The notes: generated by a model not told the origin, from the letters alone. A DNA stretch of 64,000 bases from CAVWNR01 sp963756525 (GCA_963756525.1 CAVWNR010000001.1:496001-560000); one strand, 5' to 3'. Positions 25,615 through 35,066 are shown, counted from the first letter of the stretch. Numbers and translations: made by a program.

Positions 25615-26793
25615 TCAGCTGGCGGTGACGTGTCCGTTCGCCGAGTCCAACCGGCCGAGCGCCAGGGCGAGCTGGATGGTGTAGCCGCCGCGGGGTTCCG
25701 TCGGTGCCTCACCGCACAACTCGCCGACGCGCCGCAGCCGGTAGCGCACCGTGTTCGCGTGCACGTACAGCGCGCGCGCTGTCGCCTCCAGCGCACCGCC
25801 GGACGCCAGGTAGGTGGTGACCGTTTCGAGCAGCACGTCGCCGGCCTGCACCAGCGGCCGGTAGATCTGGTCGAGCAGCTCCTGGCGGGCGTCCAGGTCG
25901 CCGGCGAGCGCGCGCTCTGGCAGCAGCGCGTCCGTGCCGACGGGGCGGGGAGCGGACGGCCAGGCCGGCGCCGCGCGCAGGCCGGAGAGCGCCGCACGGG
26001 TCACCAGGCTCGCCGCGCCGACATCGGCCGCAAGCGGGCCCACGACCACCGGGCCGGCTCCGAACGCGGTGAGCAGGTGGCGCGCGGCGGCCATCGGTTC
26101 GTCGATGCTGCCCAGCACCACGACCAGCCGGCCGCCGTGGACGCCGGCGAGTGCGTCGTAGCCGGCTCGGCGCGCCGCGCGATGCACGTCAGCGAGGATC
26201 TCCTCCGCGCCGCGGCCCGGCGCCGCGCCGACCACCGTCGTGACCGGCCCGGTGCCCCGCCAGCCGAGCGCCGCGATCTGGCTGATCGGCTCGAAGCCCG
26301 GGGACGTCCCGCGGACCAGCGCGTCGATGACCAGCGCCTCGAGCCGCGCGTCCCACGCGCCGCGGCTTTCCGCCGCCCCGGCGTAGACGCGCGCCGCCGC
26401 GAACGCGATCTCGCGGCTGAACCGCAGCAGCTCCTCGCGAACCGCCGCGCGTTCGGCGGGCTCGGCGAGCGGCGGCACCTGCTCCTCGGCGACCGCGATG
26501 GTCTGCCGGACCAGCTCGACCGTCTGTTGCAGCGAGACCGACCGCGCCATCGCCCGCGGCGCTGCCGCGAACACCTCCCCGGTGAGCCGGAGCACGTCGT
26601 CGGGGGTCCGCAGCCACTCCACGAACGACGCGACGCCGGCCTGCGCCACGAGGGTCACCCACGAGCGCTGATCGGCGGGGAGCGCCCGGAACCACGGCAG
26701 CTCTTCGTCCATCCGCGCGACGCTCTGCGTGGCGAGCCGGCCGGCGGCCTGCTCGATCCGCCGGATCGTCTCCTCGCGGTGGCCGGCCTTCAC
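25615..26793 (-). CDS. fasR: PucR-type regulator of fatty acid synthesis (FasR-like)
   Basis: The 392-residue protein ends with a PucR-type helix-turn-helix (ATARALYVHANTVRYRLRRV) after a GGDEF-like central domain. In Streptomyces the regulator FasR precedes fabD-fabH-acpP-fabF and activates it; the same order and orientation are seen here, which supports the symbol. The start is the GTG at 26793, and upstream sequence belongs to the divergent SMR gene region. The 150-bp gap to fabD should hold the regulated promoter, but I cannot identify the operator. Confidence 0.85.
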   Translation of the reverse strand: MKAGHREETIRRIEQAAGRLATQSVARMDEELPWFRALPADQRSWVTLVAQAGVASFVEWLRTPDDVLRLTGEVFAAAPRAMARSVSLQQTVELVRQTIAVAEEQVPPLAEPAERAAVREELLRFSREIAFAAARVYAGAAESRGAWDARLEALVIDALVRGTSPGFEPISQIAALGWRGTGPVTTVVGAAPGRGAEEILADVHRAARRAGYDALAGVHGGRLVVVLGSIDEPMAAARHLLTAFGAGPVVVGPLAADVGAASLVTRAALSGLRAAPAWPSAPRPVGTDALLPERALAGDLDARQELLDQIYRPLVQAGDVLLETVTTYLASGGALEATARALYVHANTVRYRLRRVGELCGEAPTEPRGGYTIQLALALGRLDSANGHVTAS

Positions 26794-26880
26794 CCGCTCA
26801 GCGTGCCACGGCGCTGGCTCCGCGATCGGGCAACTCCTGGCATCCTGGCCACGCTCAGGGTTGCACGATCGGAGGTAGCC

Positions 26881-27204
26881 ATGGCATGGCTGCTGGTCAT
26901 CATTGCCGGCCTGCTCGAGACCGGGTTCGCGGTGAGCCTCAAACAGAGCCACGGGTTCACCCGCCTGGTGCCCACGCTGCTGTTCGCGGTGTTCGCGCTG
27001 GGCAGCTTCGGGCTGCTGACCCTCGCCCTCAAGCGGCTCGATGTCGGGCCCGCCTACGCGGTGTGGACGGGCATCGGCGCGGCCGGCACCGTCCTGGTGG
27101 GGATGATCTGGCTCGACGAAGTGGTGTCCGTGCTGAAGATCGCCTCCGTGGTGCTGGTCGTCGTCGGCGTCATCGGGCTGCAGCTGTCCGGCGGGGCGCA
27201 CTGA
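26881..27204 (+). CDS. Small multidrug resistance family exporter, SugE/Gdx type
   Basis: The 107-residue protein has four transmembrane helices. The opening MAWLLVIIAGLLETGFAVSL places the essential glutamate at position 13 as in guanidinium exporters (EmrE has it at 14), and the GPAYAVWTGIGAAG segment is SugE-like. GGAGGT precedes the ATG. I looked for a guanidine riboswitch in the short upstream region and saw none. Confidence 0.88.
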   Translation: MAWLLVIIAGLLETGFAVSLKQSHGFTRLVPTLLFAVFALGSFGLLTLALKRLDVGPAYAVWTGIGAAGTVLVGMIWLDEVVSVLKIASVVLVVVGVIGLQLSGGAH

Positions 27205-27205
27205 C

Positions 27206-28243
27206 GTGGCCGCACGGGACCCGGTCGCCGACCTGCGACGGATCGCATTCCTGCTCGAGCGTTCGCGGGAACCGACGTTCCGGGTGAAGGCGTTCCGTAC
27301 CGCCGCCGGCGTCGTCGAGGAGCTGCCCGCCGACGAGCTCGCCACGCGTGTCGCCGCCGGCAGCCTGACCGAGCTGACCGGCATCGGCGGCGTCACGGCC
27401 CGATGCGTGAGCGAGTCGCTTGCCGGCGAGGTCCCGGTCTACCTGCGCCGGCTCGAGGCGACGGCCCAGCAGCCGCTCGCCGAGGCCGGTGCGCAGTTGC
27501 GCGCCGCGTTGCGCGGCGACTGCCACACTCATTCCGACTGGTCCGACGGCGGCTCGCCGATCCGCGAGATGGCCCTCGCCGCGCGCGACCTCGGCCATTC
27601 CTACCTCGTGCTGACCGACCACTCGCCGCGGCTCAAGGTCGCCAACGGCCTGTCCGCCGAACGGCTGGAGCGCCAGCTCGAGGTCGTGTCGGCGCTGAAC
27701 CAGGAGCTGGCGCCGTTTCGCGTCCTGACCGGCATCGAGGTGGACATCCTCGACGACGGGTCGCTCGACCAGCGCCCGTCGCTGCTGGCGCGACTCGACC
27801 TGGTGGTGGCGAGCGTGCATTCCAAGCTGCGCATGCCGTCGGTCGAGATGACCCCGCGGATGGTTGCCGCCGCCAGCAACCCGAATGTCGATGTGCTGGG
27901 CCACTGCACCGGACGGCTGATCACCGGTGGACGCGGTCGCCGGCCGGAGTCGGAGTTCGACGCCGACGTCGTCTTCGCGGCCTGCGAGCAGTTCGGCGTC
28001 GCGGTCGAGGTCAACTCCCGGCCGGAGCGCCTCGACCCGCCCAAGCGGCTGCTGCGGCTCGCCGTCGAGGCGGGGTGCCTGGTCGCCATCGACACCGACG
28101 CGCACGCGCCCGGGCAGCTCGACTGGCAGCCGTACGGGTGCGAGCGGGCGGCCCGCTGCGGCGTGCCGCCCGAGTCGGTCGTCAACAGCTGGCCGGTGGA
28201 GCAGCTGCTCGCCTGGACGGCCGATCACGCGACACGGCCATGA
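27206..28243 (+). CDS. PHP-domain phosphoesterase with helix-hairpin-helix region
   Basis: The 345-residue product has an N-terminal DNA polymerase-beta-like helix-hairpin-helix region (ELTGIGGVTARCV) and a C-terminal PHP metal-dependent phosphoesterase domain. The metal-ligand motifs are DCHTHSDWSDG, LTDHSPR, GIEVDIL, ASVHSKL, GHCTGR and IDTDAHAP. This is the arrangement of the C-terminal half of family X polymerases without the polymerase palm, so it is probably a stand-alone nuclease or phosphatase. It starts with GTG just after the SMR gene. Confidence 0.87.
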   Translation: MAARDPVADLRRIAFLLERSREPTFRVKAFRTAAGVVEELPADELATRVAAGSLTELTGIGGVTARCVSESLAGEVPVYLRRLEATAQQPLAEAGAQLRAALRGDCHTHSDWSDGGSPIREMALAARDLGHSYLVLTDHSPRLKVANGLSAERLERQLEVVSALNQELAPFRVLTGIEVDILDDGSLDQRPSLLARLDLVVASVHSKLRMPSVEMTPRMVAAASNPNVDVLGHCTGRLITGGRGRRPESEFDADVVFAACEQFGVAVEVNSRPERLDPPKRLLRLAVEAGCLVAIDTDAHAPGQLDWQPYGCERAARCGVPPESVVNSWPVEQLLAWTADHATRP

Positions 28244-28878
28244 TCGAGGTGCGCCGCTCGGCCGCCCGGTACGAGACCCGCCAGCCCGGCATCCTCACCC
28301 GCCACTCACTGTCGTCCGGCGCGCACTACGACCCGGCGAACGTGGCGTTCGGTTCGCTGATCGCCTTCGACGAGCACCTGCTCGACCCGGGAGCAGGCTT
28401 CGACTGGCACCCGCACCGCGGCGTCGATATCGTCTCCTGGGTGCTCGACGGCGAGCTCAGCCACGAAGACGACGCGGGCCACGTCGAGCGGATCGGGCCC
28501 GGGACGCTGCAGTACCAGCGCGCCGGCACCGGCATCTCGCATCGCGAGCTGAACACGTCCCCGCGTCGGCCGCTGCGCTTCGTCCAGGTCTGGCTGCTCT
28601 CGGCGGCGCCCGTCGGCGCGCCGCGGTACGAGTCGGTCGCGGTGCCCCGACACGGGTACGCGCTGCGCGTGTCCGGCGGGGCAGTGCTGCGGGTCGTGCG
28701 GCTGGACGGTTCGCGCGACGTGAGCGCGGCGCCGTACACGCACCTGTTCGTGGCCCGCGGATCGGCGGACGCCGACGGCATCGGCAGCCTCCGTCCCGGC
28801 GACGCGGCACGCGCCCGCCACCAGTTATTGACTCTGCGCGGGCGCGGCGAGCTGCTTATCGTGACCATGCCGGCCTGA
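28240..28878 (+). CDS. Pirin-family cupin protein
   Basis: The 212-residue protein has the pirin N-terminal cupin with metal-ligand histidines in FDWHPHRGVDIVSWVL and the SHRELN segment, and a degenerate C-terminal half. Some pirins are quercetinases and others interact with transcription or metabolic proteins; the role here is not clear. The ATG overlaps the PHP gene stop as ATGA. Confidence 0.88.
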   Translation: MIEVRRSAARYETRQPGILTRHSLSSGAHYDPANVAFGSLIAFDEHLLDPGAGFDWHPHRGVDIVSWVLDGELSHEDDAGHVERIGPGTLQYQRAGTGISHRELNTSPRRPLRFVQVWLLSAAPVGAPRYESVAVPRHGYALRVSGGAVLRVVRLDGSRDVSAAPYTHLFVARGSADADGIGSLRPGDAARARHQLLTLRGRGELLIVTMPA

Positions 28879-28894
28879 CGCGAAGGAGAGCGCG

Positions 28895-29848
28895 ATGCGA
28901 ACGACCGATCTCGGGGAGCTCACCGTCTCGGCGGAAGGCCTCGGCTGCATGGGGATGAGCGAAGCGTACGGCCGCGCCGACTGGGACGAGTCGATCGCCA
29001 CCATCCACCGCGCGCTCGACCTCGGCGTCACGTTCATCGACACCGCGGACGTCTACGGCGCCGGGCACAACGAGGTGCTCGTCGGCCGGGCGATCGCGGG
29101 CCGCCGCCACCAGGTGCAGCTCGCGACGAAGTTCGGCATCGACCGCTCGGCCGGCGACGACCGGCGGGTCATCCGCGGCGAGCGCAGCTACGTCAAGCAG
29201 GCCTGCGAGAACTCGCTGCTACGCCTCGAGGTCGACGTCATCGACCTGTACTACCTGCACCGCCCGCCGCAGACCGCCGAGATCGAGGAGACCGTCGGCG
29301 CGATGGCCGAGCTGGTCACCGAGGGAAAGGTGCGCTATCTGGGGCTTTCCGAGGTCGACAGCGACCTGCTGCGCCGTGCGTACGCCGTGCACCCGATCAC
29401 CGCCGTGCAGAGCGAGTACTCGCTGTGGACGCGCGATCCGGAGACCACCGTGCTGGATGCGCTGCGCGAGCTCCGGGTCGGCCTGGTGCCGTTCTCGCCG
29501 CTGGGTCGGGGCTTCCTCACCGGCACCGTCGACGTGTCGACGTTGGATCAGAAGGACTTCCGCGGGCGCAACCCGCGCTTCACCGGCGCGGCCGCCGCCG
29601 GGAACCAGGCGATCGCCGACGCCGTGCGCAAGGTCGCCGAGGGCAAGGGCGTCGCGCCCGCCCAGGTCGCGATCGCCTGGGTGTGCGCACAGGCGGACCG
29701 GCTCGGCGTACCGGTCGTGCCGATCCCGGGCACCAAGCGGGTCAAGTGGCTCGAGCAGAACGTCGCCGCGCTGGACGTCACGCTCACTCCCGACGAGCTC
29801 GCCGTCCTCGACCCGCTAGCCGACCAAGTAGTCGGCACCCGCTATTGA
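28895..29848 (+). CDS. Aldo-keto reductase
   Basis: The 317-residue NADPH-dependent oxidoreductase has the catalytic tetrad region DTADVYG (Asp, Tyr), the lysine in LATKFG, the histidine in YYLHRPP, and the C-terminal cofactor site VPIPGTKR. It resembles the AKR13/YakC-like branch that begins with LGCMGMSEAYG. GAAGGAGAG lies before the ATG, 16 nt after the pirin gene. Confidence 0.93.
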   Translation: MRTTDLGELTVSAEGLGCMGMSEAYGRADWDESIATIHRALDLGVTFIDTADVYGAGHNEVLVGRAIAGRRHQVQLATKFGIDRSAGDDRRVIRGERSYVKQACENSLLRLEVDVIDLYYLHRPPQTAEIEETVGAMAELVTEGKVRYLGLSEVDSDLLRRAYAVHPITAVQSEYSLWTRDPETTVLDALRELRVGLVPFSPLGRGFLTGTVDVSTLDQKDFRGRNPRFTGAAAAGNQAIADAVRKVAEGKGVAPAQVAIAWVCAQADRLGVPVVPIPGTKRVKWLEQNVAALDVTLTPDELAVLDPLADQVVGTRY

Positions 29849-29874
29849 TCCCGCCCCTGATCCCGCCCCGCGGA

Positions 29875-29919
29875 TGATCATGTTGTTCGTGCAGAAATCC
29901 TACACGAACAACATGATCA
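29875..29919. repeat. Perfect 17-bp inverted repeat between convergent genes
   Basis: The arms TGATCATGTTGTTCGTG (29875-29891) and its exact complement (29903-29919) flank an 11-nt loop. It sits between the stops of the aldo-keto reductase and aceE, the place for a two-way terminator, but it has no U-run and is AT-richer than its surroundings. It could be a REP-like or mobile-hairpin relic. Confidence 0.85.
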
Positions 29920-29931
29920 CGACGAGGCGAA

Positions 29932-32688
29932 TTAGGCGTCTCCGCCGATGGTGCCGACGCCTGCGGCGGTGACGTCGAGCAAGTGGTAGCGCTCGATCGC
30001 CTCGCGCGGGGCCTCGGGCTTGGCCTCGCCGCGCCGGGCGAGCTGCTCGAGCACGGCCAGCACGATCGATTCGGCGTCGATGTGGAAGAACCGGCGGGCC
30101 GCGCCGCGGGTGTCGGCGAAGCCGAAGCCGTCTGCGCCGAGAGAGACGTAGTCACGCGGCACCCAGCGGCTGATCTGGTCGGGCACGGCGCGCATGTAGT
30201 CCGACACCGCTACGACCGGGCCGATGGCGTCGGCGAGCCGGCTCGTGACGTAGGGAATCTGTGGCGAGTCGGTCGGGTCGAGCAGGCTAGCTTCCTCGCA
30301 GGCCACCGCGTCGCGACGCAGCTCGTTCCACGAGGTGACCGACCAGACGTCAACGTCGACGCCCCAGTCGTCGCCGAGCAGCCGCTGCGCGTGCAGCGCC
30401 CAAGGCACCGCCACGCCGGAGGCGAGCACCTGCGCGCGCGGCCGGTGGCCTTCGCTCGATGCATCGCCTACGGCGGGGGAATAGCGGTGCATGCCGCGCA
30501 CGATCCCCTCGATGTCGACGCCCTCCGGCTCGGCCGGCTGGTTGATCGGCTCGTTGTAGACGGTCAGGTAGTAGAAAACGTTCTCGCTGTCCGGGCCGTA
30601 CATGCGGCGCAGCCCGTCGCGGACGATGTGCGCGATCTCGAACGAGTACGCCGGGTCGTACGCGACACACGCCGGGTTGGCTGAGGCGAGCAGTGGGGAC
30701 TGTCCGTCGGCGTGCTGCAGCCCCTCGCCGGTCAGCGTGGTGCGTCCCGCCGTCGCGCCGAGGACGAAGCCGCGCCCGAGCTGGTCGGCGAGCTGCCAGA
30801 ACTGATCGCCGGTGCGCTGGAAGCCGAACATCGAGTAGAAGATGTAGAACGGGATCATCGGCTGGGCGTGCGTCGCGTAGGACGTGCCCGCGGCGATCAG
30901 CGACGCCACCGAGCCGGCCTCGCTGATCCCCTCGTGCAGGATCTGGCCGGTCGTGGACTCCTTGTAGGACAGCAGGAGCTCCCGGTCCACGGCCTCGTAC
31001 TCCTGCCCGTGCGGTGAGTAGATCTTGGCGGTCGGGAAGATCGCGTCCAAGCCGAAGGTGCGCGCCTCGTCCGGGATGATCGGCACGAACCGCTTGCCGA
31101 TCTCCTTGTCCTTCATGAGGTCCTTGAACAGGCGGACGACCGCCATCGTCGTCGCCACCTGCTGCTTGCCGGACCCCCCGCGCAGTTCGCCGTACACGGC
31201 CTCGCCGGGCAGCGACAGCGGCTTGGCGCGCACGACCCGCTTGGGCAGCGAGCCGCCGAGCGCGGCGCGGCGCTCCATCATGTACTGGAACTCGTCGCTC
31301 TTCTCGCCCGGGTGGTAGTAGGGCGGCAGGTCGGCGTCGAGGTCGGCGTCGCTGATCGGCAGGTACAGCCGGTCGCGGAACGCCTTGAGGTCGGCGTTGG
31401 TGAGCTTCTTCATCTGGTGGGTGGCGTTGCGCCCCTCGAAGCTGTCCAGCGTCCAGCCCTTGATCGTCTTCGCGAGGATGACCGTGGGCTGGCCGATGTG
31501 CTCCCGGGCGGCCTTGAATGCGGCATAGACCTTGCGGTAGTCGTGCCCGCCCCTGGAGAGGTGGCGGAGGTCGTCGTCGGAGAGGTGCTCGACCATCTTG
31601 CGCAGCCGCGGGTCGGTGCCGAAGAAGTGCTCGCGGATGTAGGCGCCTGACTCGACGCTGTAGGTCTGGAACTGCCCGTCCGGGGTTGCGTTCATCTGAT
31701 GGACGAGCACGCCGTCGCCGTCCCTGGCCAGCAGCGGGTCCCAGTCGCGGCCCCAGATGACCTTGATGACGTTCCAGCCGGCGCCGCGGAAGTAAGTCTC
31801 CAACTCCTGGATGATCTTGCCGTTGCCCCGGACCGGGCCGTCCAGGCGCTGCAGGTTGCAGTTGATGACGAACGTCAGGTTGTCGAGCTCCTCCCGGGCG
31901 GCCACACCGATGGCGCCGAGGGACTCGATCTCGTCCATCTCCCCGTCGCCGAGGAACGCCCACACGTGCGAATGGGAGGTGTCGGCAATGCCGCGCGCCT
32001 GCAGGTACCGGTTGAACCGGGCCTGGTAGATCGCGCTGATCGGGCCCAGGCCCATCGACACGGTCGGGAACTCCCAGAAGTCCGGCATCAGCCGCGGGTG
32101 CGGGTAGGACGAGAGGCCGAACGGGGCGCGGGACTTCTCCTGCCGGAACCCGTCGAGGTGCCGCTCGGTCAGCCGTCCCTCGAGGAACGCCCGGGCGTAG
32201 ATGCCCGGTGCCGCGTGCCCCTGGAAGTAGACCTGGTCGCCCATCGCCGGCTTGCCCGACGGATCGGCGTAGTCCTTGCCGCGGAAGAAGTGGTTGAAGC
32301 CGACCTCGTAGAGCGAAGCGGCGCTGGCGTAGGTGGCGATGTGGCCGCCTACGCCGACGGTCTTGTTCGCACGTGACACCATGATCGCGGCGTTCCAGCG
32401 GATGAACGCCCGGATGCGGCGCTCGATGTGTTCGTCGCCAGGAAACCACGGCTCGCGCTCCGGCGGGATGCTGTTGATGTAGTCGGTGCTGCGCAGCGCC
32501 GGCACGCCGACCTGGCGCTCCCGCGCCCGTTCGAGCAGCTTGAGCATCAGGAAACGGGCTCGCTGCCGGCCGTCGGAGTCGATGGCGGCGTCCAGCGACT
32601 CGAGCCACTCACGAGTCTCGTCCGGATCGGTGTCGGGGAGCTGGCTCGGCAGGCCGTCGGTGATGATGCTGAAGCGATCGCGGGTCAC
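29932..32688 (-). CDS. aceE: Pyruvate dehydrogenase E1 component, homodimeric
   Basis: AceE decarboxylates pyruvate with thiamine diphosphate and feeds acetyl groups to the E2 lipoyl domains. The 918-residue protein is of standard length for the homodimeric E1. It has the ThDP-binding GDGEMDE...NLTFVINCNLQRLDG region, the RRIRAFIRWNAAIMV opening and the IPFYIFYSMFGFQRTGDQ segment near the middle domain. Actinobacteria use this E1 in a mixed pyruvate/2-oxoglutarate dehydrogenase complex. It is divergent from the DUF3052 gene. Confidence 0.96.
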   Translation of the reverse strand: MTRDRFSIITDGLPSQLPDTDPDETREWLESLDAAIDSDGRQRARFLMLKLLERARERQVGVPALRSTDYINSIPPEREPWFPGDEHIERRIRAFIRWNAAIMVSRANKTVGVGGHIATYASAASLYEVGFNHFFRGKDYADPSGKPAMGDQVYFQGHAAPGIYARAFLEGRLTERHLDGFRQEKSRAPFGLSSYPHPRLMPDFWEFPTVSMGLGPISAIYQARFNRYLQARGIADTSHSHVWAFLGDGEMDEIESLGAIGVAAREELDNLTFVINCNLQRLDGPVRGNGKIIQELETYFRGAGWNVIKVIWGRDWDPLLARDGDGVLVHQMNATPDGQFQTYSVESGAYIREHFFGTDPRLRKMVEHLSDDDLRHLSRGGHDYRKVYAAFKAAREHIGQPTVILAKTIKGWTLDSFEGRNATHQMKKLTNADLKAFRDRLYLPISDADLDADLPPYYHPGEKSDEFQYMMERRAALGGSLPKRVVRAKPLSLPGEAVYGELRGGSGKQQVATTMAVVRLFKDLMKDKEIGKRFVPIIPDEARTFGLDAIFPTAKIYSPHGQEYEAVDRELLLSYKESTTGQILHEGISEAGSVASLIAAGTSYATHAQPMIPFYIFYSMFGFQRTGDQFWQLADQLGRGFVLGATAGRTTLTGEGLQHADGQSPLLASANPACVAYDPAYSFEIAHIVRDGLRRMYGPDSENVFYYLTVYNEPINQPAEPEGVDIEGIVRGMHRYSPAVGDASSEGHRPRAQVLASGVAVPWALHAQRLLGDDWGVDVDVWSVTSWNELRRDAVACEEASLLDPTDSPQIPYVTSRLADAIGPVVAVSDYMRAVPDQISRWVPRDYVSLGADGFGFADTRGAARRFFHIDAESIVLAVLEQLARRGEAKPEAPREAIERYHLLDVTAAGVGTIGGDA

Positions 32689-32814
32689 TCGTCCAGTGTC
32701 CCCTTCCCGAGCGGTTTCCGGCGAGGTAGGTGGCCGTGTCCGAGGCGGCAGGCGCTACGGTCAGTGCTGAGCTGCTTGCCCAGGCAGACCCCCACCGCCG
32801 AGGAGGATCACACG

Positions 32815-33252
32815 GTGAGCACGACCCCCGCGTCAGGGGATGCCGCGCCCGCAGCCGCCGAGCGGATGGGATTCAAACCCGGGATGGTCGTGCAGGAGGT
32901 CGGCTGGGACGCCGACTCCGACGACGACCTGCGCGCGGCGATCGAAGTGATCACCGGTGAGCCACTGGTCGACGAGGACTCCGACGAGGTCGTCGACGTG
33001 GTGTTGCTGTGGTATCGCGCCGACGACGGTGACCTCGTCGACATCCTGGTCGATGCGATCGCGCCGCTGGCCGACGACGGCTCGATCTGGCTGCTCAGCC
33101 CCAAGCGCAACCGCGCCGGTTATGTCGAGCCGTCCGACATCGCCGAGGCGGCGCCGACGGCCGGCCTGTCGCAGACCTCGATGCTCACCGTCGGACCCGA
33201 CTGGGGCGCCGCCCGGCTGGTGTCCCGCAAGTCCCGCGGCGACCGGCGCTGA
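32815..33252 (+). CDS. DUF3052 family protein
   Basis: The 145-residue acidic protein contains MGFKPGMVVQEVGWDADSDD and LSPKRNRAGYVEPSDI, diagnostic of the actinobacterial DUF3052 family, whose function is unknown. The GTG at 32815 follows AGGAGG by 8 nt and is chosen over the longer frame, which overlaps the aceE start region. The gene between aceE and ahpE is a conserved actinobacterial neighbourhood. Confidence 0.9.
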   Translation: MSTTPASGDAAPAAAERMGFKPGMVVQEVGWDADSDDDLRAAIEVITGEPLVDEDSDEVVDVVLLWYRADDGDLVDILVDAIAPLADDGSIWLLSPKRNRAGYVEPSDIAEAAPTAGLSQTSMLTVGPDWGAARLVSRKSRGDRR

Positions 33253-33273
33253 CCCGTTCGGAGGAGACCTGCC

Positions 33274-33744
33274 ATGCTGATCCAGGTCGGGGAGCAGGCC
33301 CCGGAGTTCACGCTGCGCGACCAGAACAACCAAGAGGTCACCCTCTCGTCGTTCCGCGGCCGCAAGGCGGTGCTGGTGATCTTCTACCCGCTCGCGTTCA
33401 CCGGCATCTGCACCGGCGAGCTGTGCGCCGTCCGCGACGACCTCGCGTCGTTCCAGAACGACGACGTGCAGGTTGTCACGCTCAGCGTCGACTCCCCGTA
33501 CGCACACAAGATCTTCGCCGAGCGGGAAGGCTTCGAGTTCCCGCTGCTGTCGGACTTCTGGCCGCACGGCGGCGTAGCGCAAGCCTACGGAGTCTTCAAC
33601 GAGCAGGCGGGGATCGCCAACCGGGGCACGTTCCTGGTCGACCGCCACGGCGTGGTGCGCTTCGCCGAGATGAACCCGCCCGGCGTCGGCCGCGACCCGC
33701 AGGTCTGGCGCGAAGCGGTCAAGTCCGTGACATCCGCCGGGTAA
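33274..33744 (+). CDS. ahpE: One-cysteine peroxiredoxin AhpE
   Basis: The 156-residue thioredoxin-fold peroxidase has the peroxidatic cysteine at C46 in AFTGICTGELC with a second cysteine at C51. It matches the AhpE group known from mycobacteria, which reduces peroxides and peroxynitrite. GGAGGAG precedes the ATG. It is probably cotranscribed with DUF3052, 21 nt upstream. Confidence 0.92.
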   Translation: MLIQVGEQAPEFTLRDQNNQEVTLSSFRGRKAVLVIFYPLAFTGICTGELCAVRDDLASFQNDDVQVVTLSVDSPYAHKIFAEREGFEFPLLSDFWPHGGVAQAYGVFNEQAGIANRGTFLVDRHGVVRFAEMNPPGVGRDPQVWREAVKSVTSAG

Positions 33745-33830
33745 CGCCTCAGCCCTCGCTTTCGCCACCGTGATTCCTTGCCGCCCGCGTGCCCCGGTAC
33801 CCTGGCGCCGGCCCGGCCATCGGCCGGCCT

Positions 33831-33902
33831 GGGCGCTTAGCTCAGCGGGAGAGCACTCGGCTTACACCCGAGCGGTCGCTGGTTCGATCCCAGCAGCGCC
33901 CA
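33831..33902 (+). tRNA. tRNA-Val (UAC)
   Basis: A complete cloverleaf: the acceptor GGGCGCT (33831-33837) pairs with AGCGCCC (33895-33901), discriminator A at 33902. The anticodon stem CTCGG/CCGAG surrounds the loop CTTACAC with anticodon TAC, and the T-arm carries GGTTCGATCC. There is no encoded CCA. The 3' half is the left attachment site of the adjoining island and is repeated at 48527-48579. Confidence 0.97.
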
Positions 33903-33910
33903 CCGCTACA
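33858..33910 (+). other. attL: tRNA-Val 3' end direct repeat
   Basis: These 53 bases, from the anticodon stem of tRNA-Val to 8 nt past its 3' end, are identical to 48527-48579. The tRNA gene to the left stays complete, as expected when a tyrosine integrase crosses over inside the tRNA 3' half and the element supplies an identical replacement end. Confidence 0.92.
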
Positions 33911-35066
33911 CCCCTTGAATTTGCTGGGCTGTAGCGTCTTCTTCCCTAGTGGTCGGGTGGACAATGACCCCGCTAGTCCGCAAATAGTCCGCAAGAAGTC
34001 CGCGCGCGGTCCGCGCCAAGCTGTCGAGCCGGTCGGCGACGGAGTCCAGGTCGTCGTCGAAGAGGTCGGCGTAGGTGTCCAGTGTCATGGCTGCCGAGGC
34101 GTGTCCGAGCATGGCTTGCACGGCCTTGACGTGGGCGCCCGCGCTGACCGCCAGCGAGGCGGCCGTGTGCCGGAGTTCGTGCGGCGTGAGCCCGGGTTCG
34201 CCGATGGACGCCGCCGCGGCGTCGAACCACGCCCGCCGGGCGTTGCGGTTGCGCAGTGGCGCCCCAGATGCGGTCGTGAATACAAGATCGGCCGGTCCCT
34301 TGCCGCTGACCAGCGCCGCCAGCTCGTCGACGAGCACCCGAGGTATGGGCACGGACCGTGCTTCGTAGGTCTTTGGGACGCCCCACACGAGCCGGCCGTG
34401 CACCTCCGTCATCGCCTCGGCAACGACGAGGCGGCGGCGCAGGAAGTCGACACTCGCCACGCGGAGCGCGGCCATCTCGCACCACCGCAGGCCGCAGTAG
34501 GCGAGCACGAGCACGACCAGGCGGCCATCGGGGCCAGCCGCGTCTGCCAGGCGCTCCACCTGCTCGGCGGCGAGGTACCTCCGCCGGCGTCTGGTGCGGC
34601 GAGGAAGGTCGAGCCCGACGGCGGGATTCACTGCGAGGCGGCGATCCCGTACGGCGAGTTTGAAGACGGCGGACAACACGCCGGCGATGTCGCGGACATG
34701 GCTTGGCGACAGGCCCAAGGCGGCGAGCGAAGCCACCCAGGCTTGGACGTCGCCGTGCTCGACGCTGAACAGCGGCGCGTCGCGCCATCGTGGCAGCACA
34801 TGCCTGCTCAAGATCGTCTCGTACAACGCATGGGTTGTCGGCTTGAGGTTTACCTTGCCTGCGAGCCACCGTTCGGCCACCGCCCCGACCGTCGTTCGTC
34901 CCCGCGCAGGATCGACGTACGCGCCGGTCTGCACCGCGGTGGTGATCGAGTCGAGCCAGCTCTGGGCGTCGACCTTGCGCGCGAAGTGCCGAGCGTGCTC
35001 CTCGCCATGCGAGTCGCGGTAGCGGGCGCGCCAGCGGCCATCGGGCCGTTTCTGGATGTTGGCCAT
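33906..35066 (-). CDS. int: Tyrosine-type site-specific integrase
   Basis: The 386-residue recombinase has an N-terminal arm-binding/SAM-like region (RWRARYRDSHGEEHARHF) and a C-terminal catalytic domain. The catalytic residues are the Arg in CGLRWCEMAAL, HELRH (His and Arg), the His in LGHASAAMT and the Tyr in TLDTYADLF. The ATG at 35066 has GGAGG 8 nt upstream; the much longer frame overlaps the excisionase gene. Its 3' end runs up to the attachment site, the normal position for a tRNA-targeting integrase. Confidence 0.95.
   Translation of the reverse strand: MANIQKRPDGRWRARYRDSHGEEHARHFARKVDAQSWLDSITTAVQTGAYVDPARGRTTVGAVAERWLAGKVNLKPTTHALYETILSRHVLPRWRDAPLFSVEHGDVQAWVASLAALGLSPSHVRDIAGVLSAVFKLAVRDRRLAVNPAVGLDLPRRTRRRRRYLAAEQVERLADAAGPDGRLVVLVLAYCGLRWCEMAALRVASVDFLRRRLVVAEAMTEVHGRLVWGVPKTYEARSVPIPRVLVDELAALVSGKGPADLVFTTASGAPLRNRNARRAWFDAAAASIGEPGLTPHELRHTAASLAVSAGAHVKAVQAMLGHASAAMTLDTYADLFDDDLDSVADRLDSLARTARGLLADYLRTSGVIVHPTTREEDATAQQIQGV

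Noticed and set aside
26800..26880. Guanidine riboswitch before the SMR exporter
   Set aside because: The space is about 80 nt and none of the conserved guanidine-aptamer motifs can be seen.
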